DNA of 64,000 bases from Balaenoptera acutorostrata (taxonomy: Eukaryota > Chordata > Mammalia > Artiodactyla > Balaenopteridae). Location: positions 54,008,356 to 54,072,355 of the forward strand of contig NC_080072.1 in assembly GCF_949987535.1 (NCBI RefSeq), written 5' to 3'. Shown here piece by piece: positions 12,001 to 24,000 of the stretch (its first letter is position 1; each line of letters opens with the position of its first letter). The notes under the pieces are model-generated. The model had not been told where the DNA came from. It did not search any database and worked only from the letters and a program-made list of their open reading frames with translations. Both the position numbers and the translations under genes were made by a program.

Positions 12001-15000
12001 TTTGGAAATTAGGACTTTTCATCAGATGAGCTACTGTTCATTTTAAAGACATGAACTCTTTTAGAGTCAATGAAAGGGAATGTAATACACAGTGACTCTG
12101 GAGCTCTCCATTACTAATTTAAGATTTCTCATTCACCTCTCTACCTCCTCACTGGAGAAAAAAAAAAAGCCAAAAATCTCTGCAGCACCCCACCCCCAAC
12201 AAAAACAAAGAGGCACGTTTATAAATAGGTCTTTAGAATCATGTTCTTTTTTCTCTTTTGTGCTCATTATACATTTTTCTTCCTACCAGGAAAAGGTTAA
12301 CATTAGAGTAATTCAGAATTTTAGGTTTGAATAAATTTTCAATTTCTTCTATTTTGCTGTTTGTAGTTTAGAAAGCCAGAGACTGGAAGTTCTATTTCAT
12401 TAAGGAAGGTTCAATTTTCTTTTAGTTAGCCAATTAGTGTTAAGACCTGTAGCTTGATTGTGGCTCAAGAAAAATGCCCAGAGGTGACTTTTTCACTGAT
12501 ATTTGGCAAAGTTGGCAGAGTAAAAGTAACTTAATTGGCATTAGTCCCAGTAGCTATAAAAGTGGTCAGTTTAACTGCCCGAGGCTCACAAAGGTTAGTG
12601 ATCTGTGCTGAGAGAGAGTCACTATTTGTTTTTTGGATATAGAATCATTGGGTCTTAATTTGCAATCTAGGAGACTACTTAAAGTTTCTTAAGACTGAAC
12701 TTGAAGAGCCTAAACAAGTAGTCAATGACACCTACAATTTTTTGGAGTGGAGTTTATGTGATTGATGAGGTCACTCGGAGCCAGATTTTCTCGGTATGAA
12801 AGCCAGATACTGTTGTATAGAATAGTAAGCATTAAGGCAATTTCTAAAGAACGTCCTATCTTAGTTTCAGAAACTCACATACAGGATGAATTTAGCTCAA
12901 GGTTACTAAACAATCAAAAAGATTAAGAAAGTGTTAACAGAATTAGAAAAAAAGAGGGAATTAGAAATGAAATCAATAAAAGTCAGTTTTGGTGGGAAGA
13001 TGGCTTTAATTTATAGAAATAGGTTTAGAAAAGGAGCACACAGATATTATCTATTCTTACTTCAAAGTGAAATCCTTCTTTTAGTGCAATTGCCTTCAAA
13101 ATTTTGGAAGAGACTGTGGTGGCTAACATATAAATGTTCTTCACATCAGCATTTCTTGATTTATTTTTCTTCCAGCAATCAAACATCCACCACCCAAACA
13201 AAGCTGCCAACTCATTCCCTGTGAAAACTTTCCAATCACCACTGTAGAGAGAATGAAAATTCAAGTCAAGACCTTTACAACTTCTCATTAAAACTCCTTG
13301 ACCCCAGGACCTACAAATTACCATCATTCACATAGGAAAACCCAAAAACTACTGTATGGGATTTTTGAGAAAACATTTACTACTACTTCTCTAACTGACC
13401 AGGGAGAGCTTAGGGTAGGAATGGCAGCAAAGTACTTTGAAAAATTATTATGCTGTTACTTTTATTTTCTTATTTAATGAGAAATATGTTATAACATGAT
13501 GTCCTCTTTATGTAAAGACATTTGTCACCACATTATAATGGCAAAAATACACAGCAACCAAAAGGACCATGATTAGGAAATGATTACACTGATAAAGCAA
13601 TCTGTTGGGATACTATGCCAGTTTAAAAATGAGTATTTTAAACAATATTTAAGGACAGAGAGAAACGCTCACAGTACAATATTAAGTGGAAATAATCAAG
13701 ATACAAAACTATATATAGTATGATTACAATTTTATAAAAAACAAATACATCTTAAATATTTGAATAGAGAAAACATAGGAAGGAAATGTCAAAATATCAA
13801 CCTAGGTGGTTATCTCTGGATAGTAGTAGGCTTACGGGAGATTTATTTTCTTATATTTTTTTTATTATTTCCAATGAGCCTATAAGACTTAAAATCAAAA
13901 ACTGTTTTTCAAAGTTTAAGCTTTTAATCAAATAAGAGGTTCTACTTACTTCTCCTGAAGTTCTGCCACTGCCAGTCGGTCTGCATCAGGATCTGTGGCT
14001 AGCACTATCCGGGCATTTTCTTTCTCTGCCAGCCTCAAAGAAAGTTCCTGAAATGGTGACCCAAAAAGCTGGATTGCACTGAAGATGTTAAATTCAATGT
14101 AATATTCCTAAATGTAGGCACTATGTTAGTGATATGAATTTTAGAAGGAATATAGTTTGGCTAAATTTTTTTTTTTACTTTATTTTACTGAAGTATAGTT
14201 GATTTACAATGTTGCGTTGATGTCTGCTGTACAGCAAAGTGATTCAGTTATACATATATATACATTCTTTTTCATATTCTTTTCCATTATGGTTTATCAC
14301 AGGATATTGAATATAGTCCCCTGTGCTATACAGTAGGACCTTGTTGTTTATCCATTCTATATATAATAGTTTGCATCTGCTAATCTAGTTTGGCTAAATT
14401 TAAAATAAGCCTAGAAGTAGGGATATCCACCATAGAGATTTCAAACAAAACAGAATATATGGCTCTAATATAATTTAAAAGATGTAAACTAAAGTGGTTT
14501 TTGCTTTTGTAAGTAATCTTTGAATTGTCAAAGAGTTCTAGCTATATGATAAAGTTTAATACACTAATAATAATGTAAATATAGAAAAAAATATACCAGC
14601 ACAGATTCTCCTTCTTCAGGATTTGGGCATTTAACAGTAGAAAAGTCTGGATCAGGATCTTTTTGTTCTGGTACTGGAATTGGAGGCTTAAAACCAAATA
14701 CTTGAAAAGCCAACTGCACATAGTCATGTCCGACTCCATGAAAAGATGTATGTACAAATTTCAAGGTGGTCTTTGAGTTTAATTCCCTGTAAAGGAAAAT
14801 ATCATTCAGTCAATATCATAAAACTCACTACTTGTGGTATAATTAAAATAATCTAGAGAAAAAGTTAAAATTTATTTTGCTAGGATACGGAAAATATATT
14901 CAACAAGCCATGATATTTTCTAAAAATAGTGTTAGCTATTTATGGAATAGTTACAGAAATATGGAAATAGGTAAGGAAAAATCAAATTTTAGAGGAAATT

Positions 15001-18000
15001 TCCTTACCTTATATAGAGTGAATACATCTATTCAGCTATAATTTTTAACAGCTTTATTGAGAGGTAATTAATATACTATAAATTCATCCATCTATAGTAT
15101 ACAATTGAATGGCTTTCACTATATTCACAGAGTTGTTCGACCATTACCATAATCAATTTTAGAACATTCTCATTACCCACCAAAAAACTCCATACCTCAT
15201 AGCCACCACACCCTAATCCTCCCATTTTTCCCAGCCATAGGTAACCACTAAATACACTTTCTGTTTCTATCTCTATAGATTTGCCTACACTGGACATTTC
15301 ATATCAATGTAACCATACAACATGTGGTCCTTTGTGACTGGCTTCCTTCACTTAGCCTATTTTTAAAGTTTATCCATGTTGTAGTATGCAACAGTACTTT
15401 ATTTCTTTTCACTGCTGAATAGTATTTCATTGTATGGATATACTACATTTTATTTATCCATTCATCAGCTAATGAGTATTTGAATGTTTGTGTTATTTCT
15501 ACTTTTAAACTATTATGAATAGTAGTATTGAGCGATAATTTTAATATAATGAATAGTCAACACATTTTTATCCCTATTGCTTTCTCTTATTTGTTAATCT
15601 TATGCTAAGGTAATATTAACCTATATTCCCACTTGGATACCTGTGAAAACAGATATTTTTCAGATCTTTCATGTATCTCCTACAAATGTCCTGCAGAGGA
15701 TCTCTCTTCAGTGGGCTGGTATCCACTAAATTATCATTCCAGGAACCATTCCAGGGTTCCACACATTCTTCTATACATTTCAGAATTTCTTTATCATGAG
15801 GAGATGTGATCTGAGCACCATTTTCCCAATAAACCTAGATGACAGGTAAACACAGCTATAATTAATTGAAATGTTGGCCATATGTTTTCTTAGCTACAGC
15901 AGAGATATTTGACTTTAAAAAGAAGCATACCTGGACTTTCCTGGTGGTGCAGTGGTTAAGAATCGCCTGCCAATGCAGGGGACACGGGTTCGAGCCCTGG
16001 TCTGGGAAGATCCCACATGCCGCGGAGCAACTAAGCCCATGCACAACAACTGAGCCTATGCTCTAGAGCCCGTGAGCCATAACTACTGAGCCCTCGTGCC
16101 ACAACTACTGAAGCCTGTGCACCTAGAGCCCATGCTCCACAACAAGTGAGGCCACCACAATGAGAAGCCCGCACGCAGCAACAAAGACTCAACGCAGCCA
16201 AAAATAAATAAATAAATAAATTTATTTTCTTAAAAAAAAGAAGCATACCAAATTAATCAAGTAGAAAATGTCAACACTGGACTAACTTAATAAACACCTA
16301 AGGATATTGATAGTAATAATTCCACAGGGACTTTTCAATAAAATGATCCGGTATTATTTTCTCATTTAGAAGTATACTTTAATAACAATACAAGTAAAAT
16401 ATAATCGGGGCATCATTATGACAATGTTAAAATATGCATATACCATAATGTACAATCATAATCTTAGATCTATAGCTAAATATATACTAAAGAAGATCTA
16501 AGAAACCATGGAATATCCATAAAACTTGATACTATGAAATTTTAGCATTATAAAATGGTTCTATTATATGATAAAGAAGAAATTATTTTTCAGCTATAAA
16601 TTAAAGTAGAATTTATGTCACACTAAATAAAGTCTATTCCAGCAAAGATAGTTAACATGCTAATTATTCCATACACATTTCAGTATATGTATTTTCAGTA
16701 TTTAATGAAAATACATTTCATTAAGTTGTCAGTTTGTCAAGTAGCCTGATCAACAAGACAGTAGGAACAGTTAACGAAAAAGCAAGAAAATGTATTTCTA
16801 TAATTCACAGGATCTCAAGGTTAGAAGGGACTCTGCTTAGGGAATATCTATACCAACTTCTCCCATGTATTTGACATGAATCCCTTCTACTGCATCCTGA
16901 AGGAAGGAAAGAAGAATACTTTTGAATATATACTATGTACAAAACTCTGTACCAAGCAATATGGTAGACTACATGACCTAAAAATTCTCACTCTATAAAC
17001 ACCTCAAGATGCTAGATAAAGTAGAAAAAGTATTATCTAAAATGCACAGCTTGGTTCACAAGAAGGAAAGGGAAAACTCCAGGCATTGGGAAAAAAGGAA
17101 AGAATGGAAAACCAGAGTGATAAAGCTGTGGGCTGATGCTGTGGCCAGTTGGGGTTTGGGAACTGTTCGTTTATCCGGCTCATGGGTGTTAATGCCCATG
17201 TGGAAGGTAGGGAACTGGAACTAAGATGCCCCTCTTAGTGGAAGTGTAGAATAGAAAAAGTTCTGCCCACTATTATTGAAAGATGATGAGGAAGCACGTC
17301 TGTTTCTTCCCAAGTTCTGGGTGATTAAAAAATTTCAAATCTGAGATCTAAATTAACACAGAAATTGCTCCCAGTCAGTGAAACTCCTGAGGTTCCTGCA
17401 GAAATTTAAAAAACAAAACCAAAAATTGCTCTTAAGGGATGCTCCCACATTCCAAGCAACCAACAAGATTCTGTCCGTAGGCCCTGAAAGCTCTTTATGA
17501 AAATTTATATAACATGAGAAAAAACATCTTGGCCTTTCTCCCTGCCTTGCATGTGAATGTGATGCCTAGAGCAATAGCAGCACATATAATGGCCATGTTT
17601 GAAGAAAAGGCCAAAAACACTGCAGAGGTGCCAGGCCCGACAGCGCTGAGCTACAGAACCACGCCAGCAGCCACATACTTCTGGATTTTTTGTTACGTGA
17701 GAAAAATAAATTCCTATCAGCTTAAGCCACTTTTGTGGGTTTTCTGAACCTGCAGCAGAAAGTATCCCTACCTGATTTAGTAACAGAAAAATCCATGCCA
17801 CAAAATATACCCAGGAATAAACTTAAAAAGAAATGTAAAAGATAAAAAATCTTTAAAATGTTACTGAAGGGTCTAAAAGAAGTCTTGGAAGAATAGAAAG
17901 ATACATTCTGTTCTTGAATAAAGAGACTCAATAATATGACAAAAATATTGAAGCTCCCTAAATTAAGGTACAAGTAAAATATGATACCAATAAAAATGCC

Positions 18001-21000
18001 AAAATAATTTTTCCAGATGGAAAAAAAATACCATAATACCATGCATGGAAAAATATCATAAATAAAGTCAAAAGGCAAATGATAATATGGGGGGAAAATA
18101 CCTGAAAAACAGATGACCAAGAGCTACTTTGGAGTTCCTACAAATCAACAAGGAAAAGAGCAACTACCCAAGAAAAAAATGGGCAAAACCTTTAACAGAC
18201 TTTTCAGGAAAGGGAACACAAATATCGTATAAATGTATGAAAAGAAGCTCAACCTTACTCATAAGACAGGTACAGATTAAACATAACATTTCCACATATC
18301 TGATTGGCAAAGATGAAAAAGTTTGATAATACAATAATGGACGGTGTGGGATAAAGACCCTCATATTGTTGGTGAGAGTATCAATTAGAACCACCACCTT
18401 GAATACAGAATGACAAATTTTATTTCATAGAACCTTTGACTCAGAAGTTTCACATCTAGAAATTTATTTTATAGCTCAGCAGGGCCACAGAAATATAATG
18501 TGAGCCACAATGCAAGTCATATATTTTACATTCTTTTATTGTATTAACTGTCCAAAATCTGGTGTGTATTTTACACTTACAGAACATCTCAATTCAGACT
18601 AGTCATATTTTAAGTGTTCGATAGCCATAGGTAGCTGGTGGCTATCAGTTTGGACAGTGCAGCTATAGATAAGAATAAAAACAATAGGTAACATTTATTA
18701 TTTACCGGAGCCAGACACTATACTAAGCATTTTTCATGCACTATCTCCCTTAATCCTTACTCTCACCCTATGATGCTGGTTCTAGTATTATTCTCAGTTT
18801 GTAGATGGAGAAACTAAAGCACAGAGAAATCAAGTAACTTGACTTAGATTACAAAGCTTCTGAGTGGCAGAGGTAGGTTTCAAACCCACCCCATAATTCT
18901 CTTAACTGCTATTCCATACTGACTCTGTAAGTCTACTTGTACATATGAACAAAGATGTATGTAGAATAGCATTCACTGTAGCACTGTTTGTAAGCAGCAG
19001 ATCAGAAACAAATGAAATATTCATCAACAGAGGACTGGTTAAATAAATTACAACTCATCTATATAGGTTTTTTTTTTTTAAAGGGTGTTGGATTTTTTTT
19101 TAATTTTTATTTTATTTTATTTTATTTATTTATTTATGGCTGTGTTGGGTCTTCGTTTCTGTGCTAGGGCTTTCTCTAATTGTGGCAGGTGGGGGCCACT
19201 CTTCATCACGGTGCGCGGGCCTCTCACTGTCGCGGCCTCTCTTGTTGCAGAGCACAGGCTCCAGACGCGCAGGCTCAGTAGTTGTGGCTCACAGTCCCAG
19301 TTGCTCCATGGCATGTGGGATCTTCCCAGACCAGGGCTCGAACCCGCGTCCCCTGCATTGGCAGGCAGATTCTCAACCACTGCGCCACCAGGGAAGCCCA
19401 TCTATGTAGGTTTTTAAAGATGAAACAGTATTTGCTTCTCAAAAGGGATACTAGGGGAAGGGGGTGGGAGAAATACTCCTTATTGTTTAACTTTTTACAC
19501 TGTTTAACTTTCATACTTTTTACCTTGTGCTTATATTGAATACTTTAAAAAAACAAATCTTTGAGGGTCTACTATGTGACAAGTATGTTCAATGGTAGTA
19601 AATATCCAAACTAAGTCCCTCCACCCATGAGCTTATATTGGGGAATGGGGTGGGGACAGTCAAACAAACAAGTCAATAAACAAACAAGATAATTCATTGT
19701 AAAGAAAGCAGGTAATTACAGATAGTGATAAGTTTTGTGAAGGAAATAAACAAGATGAAGAGAAGGTCACTGAGGGAAGCCACTTCAGATAAGGTGGCCA
19801 GGGAAGGTCTCTTCAAGGAAACAACATCTGGGCAGGAGCCTGAAGGATGAAAATAAGCAAATTTGCAAGATTTGGGGAAGAGAAATCCAAGCAGAGGAAC
19901 AAACAAAAGGCTCAGAGTGGGAAAAGGGTTTGGTAAACTGAAGGAGCTGGAGGAATGGAAAGGAGCTGCAGTGTGACTGGGACGTACTGAGCACAGGAAA
20001 AGAATGAATGAAACAAGGTGGAAGAGGCAGGCAGGAGACAGTCCTGTAAGCCCCAAGGTGAGCAGTTTGGATTTAGCAGGAAAGTTAACATGACCTGTTT
20101 ATATTTTAAAAGATCATCTGGCTGCTTGGTGAAGAATGGACTGCAGGGGAGAAAAATGGAAGCAGGGAAGAGACCAGCTAAGATGCTGTAGTTCAGGCGA
20201 AGACAACAATGGTTTAGAACAGTGGAGGTAGAAGGTACTGGCAGAAGTAAACATATTCTACATATATTTGGATGTATATGTAAATACATACGGATACATA
20301 TATATCTCAAATTATACATACATATACATTTGGATGTATATGTATAATTTGTAGCACCTGTTAGTAAATTAATGTCAGGAGTAATCAAGAATGAAGTTTG
20401 GTTTTTGTTTAGGTGGGTGGTAGTGTGAATTTACAGAGATGGATAAGACTCAGGGAGGAACACATTTGGGTGTATATGTGGCAGGTCTGGGGGGAATCAA
20501 GACCACTGTTTCAGAGACACTCATTTTGAGATGCCCGTTAGGCATCCCAACAGATGTTAAGTTGGCAGCTGGATTCAGGAGTCTGATGCTCAGAGGAGAG
20601 ATCTGGGTTCTTAGCTCTCTTTGACAGTTAACCTCTCCCTCCTTGCAATTCCCTTACCTCTTTCGTTTTTATCATACCAGTCTCTTCCGGTCTTTGTACT
20701 ATCTCCAGCTCCTCTTCTTTCTCCCTTCACTTGAAGTTGATATTCCCTAGGGTTCCATTCTTGAGCTCTTTTTCTAACCTACACTGTCTCTGGGCTGCTC
20801 ATCCAAATAAAGAATTTCCAAATATTCTTATGTACTCTAATACAATATGTACAGTGATCCCAAAATCTGTAACTTCAGCGCAGATTTCTCCCCTGAGCAA
20901 CAGATCTACATATTCAACTGCCTACAGGTCACTGCTGCCTGTTTGACCCACAAATCCCTCAGACTTAATTATGTCCCAAACTAATTAATTATGCTTCTTC

Positions 21001-24000
21001 CCTGCCTCTATAAATGGTAACACTACCCATTTAGCTGGCCAGGGCCAAAATCTTAGATTAGTATTAAATATTCTTTTCCCCAGTGAAACAGAGCTTAGTG
21101 TGCCTGGAGTCTCCCTACACAAGATGAAAAAAGAATATAAGATCATGGACTCATCAGCTAGGAGCCCCAAACACTGGTTCAGTACTGTGCCATATCTTCT
21201 GTTTGCCCCTCCAGAGCCACTCTTCACCCCTCCCCGCCCTGCTTTCTGCCATGAAACCTGACACATCAAATAGATCCTGTGGCCAATAGGGAGTCCCAGC
21301 AGAAGGTTGGAGGGAGAGGAGAATGAGGTCAAGATACTATTCCTCCGGCTCTCTTCCATCAAACTCCCATTTATTCTTTAAGTTCTTGGTACAAAATGAC
21401 TTTATTTCTGAAATGGTAGAGAGGGTGGATTTGGGATGGGTTGGGGAAATCAAAGGCAGTAAGATATCAGAAGTAAAAAGACCATTGAAGAGACTTTTGT
21501 AATAGTACATATTGAAACGTAATAAGCGCCATTAGGGATACACATTCTTTGAGGGGTAGCCTCAATGTTTTTATCTTTCTGTTCCCAATGTCTAACCCTG
21601 CTCCCCACTGTAGAAAATATATTCAGCACATATTATTTAAATAAAATAAGAACTATGAAATGACCAAAGATGAGGAGTCCAAGGTTTACCTTGTATCCAT
21701 TGTCTTCTTTGCGGTTGTGAGATGCAGTAATCATCACACCTGCAACTGCTTTGAGCTCCTGGACTGCATATGGCTAAAAGAACAATGACAATAAATATTT
21801 GTTTCTTAGCTACTCACACATTTGACATAAGAATAACTTTGATTAAATAACTGGAAAAGACATTAAGATATAAATAGCCTAAAACCTCAATAATCAACTC
21901 CAGGTTCCTTGGGTAGGATATAACTAAAGCCACCTAAATATTAGGTCATCAATAACCACCTAACTGTTAGACTGAATGTTTTTTTTCCCCTGTAGTCTCA
22001 TTTAACTTAGTCCTATAATTATTTTGTTCATTTAACAAATATTTAACAAACACCTATTATATGCCAGATACTCCACAAGACTCTGGAGATATGAGAGGGG
22101 AATATAATCATAAAATATTAGACCTGTAAGTAAATTTAAGAAATCATCTAATCTATCATATTTTACATATTTTACACACTGTATACTGTTTATCCAACAT
22201 TACATAATCATAAGGGAGAATATATAAGAGTAGAACTTAGGTCTCTTGCCTTCCAATTTGAAGATCTTTACATATACTCTGTGGCCTCTATAGCATATAA
22301 AGGTCAATTTACCATCTCTCCCAAAGTTAATTCCCAGGTTGAATTTCCCTTTTTCTTTGCAGTTATTATTTATTTGCCTAAGATGTTCCCCATATTCCTT
22401 CTACCGTCACATTCAACTTCTCTTCTCCTGGCCATGGGTGGGTGGACACATGACCCTGATCTGACTAGAGTAACCTATTCCCTTGATGATTTAACTCAGA
22501 GACTGGCTCACAACCCAAGCCTGGTCAGAGTCTTTCTCTAAGATGTCTCTGCTATAGGTAGTCAAGGAAGATTGCCTTTTGACTCAAAAACATGGTGATA
22601 AAGGGTGCTAAAAATAACTTCCCTAGAAGCTAGAGCAAATCTACCTGCAATAAGAGAGGAAGGCCAACACATAGTTACAGCTGGAAATGGTAACCCAGTG
22701 GCAGACTCCTACATAAATGTTCTACATTTCTGGGCCCTCCCTGGTTTCTGTCATTCGTTAGAGCTAATTGTTTAGAAATTCCTTCAATTCTTTGAGCCAC
22801 TCCGTATATTTCCAATAAATCACTAGTAACAATTTATAGAGACATTATCTAATGGTCAAACATTTGGTAAAACTTGCCCACAAAAATCATGTGAACCTGG
22901 CATTTTTATTTTGAGAAGATAAATAAAAACCAGTTCAATTTCTTTAGGACTATTCAGGATTTCTATTTCTATTTCTTGTCAGTTTTGATGTATTAATTAT
23001 TCTAGAAAATTGGCCAATTCTCCCAAGTTTCACATTTATTTGCATTATGTTATTCAGAATATTGTGATTTTCTTAATCGCTATGTATTTATTATTCACTC
23101 TTTTACTTTCTTTGTCTTTTTTTTCTTCAGCACCCTTGCCAAAAGGCTTTGTCTATTTTATTAATTGCCTCTTCAGAGAGCCAACTCTCGCTTTTGTTGA
23201 TACACTCTTTTCTTTGTTTTCTATTTAATTGATTTTTCCTCATATCTTTATTATTTCTTTTATTTTATTTGGATTTATTCTGTTTTGGTTCTAACATACT
23301 AAGTTAAAGTCTTAGCTCGTTATTTAAAAAATTTTTTTCCTAATATATTCATTAAGACTATAAATTTCCCTTTAAGTAGGGCTTTAGCTATATCCCATAG
23401 TTTTTGCTATTTATTGTTTTCATTGTTGCTTAGTTTTTAAATACAGACAGTCCTTGCTTTGCAAAGTTCCAGTATACATGAATTTCTGATACCATATTTT
23501 AGTTAAATAATACCAGTCTCCCAACAACATGCTCAAATTTTAGTTACCATGCTATACTGCGAGTAACTGCATCAAGTACAAACCTGGCTGCTAGCTCTTC
23601 AGTCTGAAATAACTGTATATAAGGGATCCATCATGATTAGTAACCAATCATGTCATCAAGTCTGTCAGTGATTGGTCACTGTGCATCTGTTAGTCAGCTC
23701 TCTCACAGACAGCAAAGCATGTAGCTGTGTTGCCTCATCTCCCAGTGGTATACCCATGTGACAATTTTGCAAAAATGGATAACTGAAAGAAGGAACTGGC
23801 CAACAAAGATGAAAGTGCAGCAAAGAAACAAAAGTGATAACAGTGGAAGTGACATTTGAATCGACCATAAATGGAGTTATAGAAGAAATAACCGGGAACA
23901 TTGACACTGCTGTCATTCAAGAGACTCTAGATGTGCAACCAGATGAGCTTAGGGAAGGTGAATGTATGGCTATAAATGAAGGATGTGGTTGTGATGAAAG

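Larger units (their letters stand above)
11020..13060 (-). other. PGM2L1: PGM2L1 intron 9
   Basis: A 2.0 kb intron with a MIR-like relic (about 11330-11500) and one CHR SINE (11671-11970). The stretch 11984-13060 shows no recognised repeat, gene or RNA. Confidence 0.85.
15835..21689 (-). other. PGM2L1: PGM2L1 intron 5
   Basis: A 5.9 kb intron containing two CHR SINEs, an unnamed ancient repeat, old L1 pieces, a hAT-like relic, a MIR and two opposed L2 fragments, each listed separately. The stretches 16250-16780, 16900-17400 and 21080-21500 show nothing I can name. Confidence 0.85.

Noticed and set aside
17514..17747. A 77-codon frame in intron 5
   Set aside because: It falls within an ancient repeat whose end is shared with 43895-44285, so it is not a gene.
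19912..20388. A 158-codon minus-strand frame
   Set aside because: It lies in an antisense L2 and microsatellite-like TA-rich sequence. It starts at an arbitrary ATG and has no family match that I can see.
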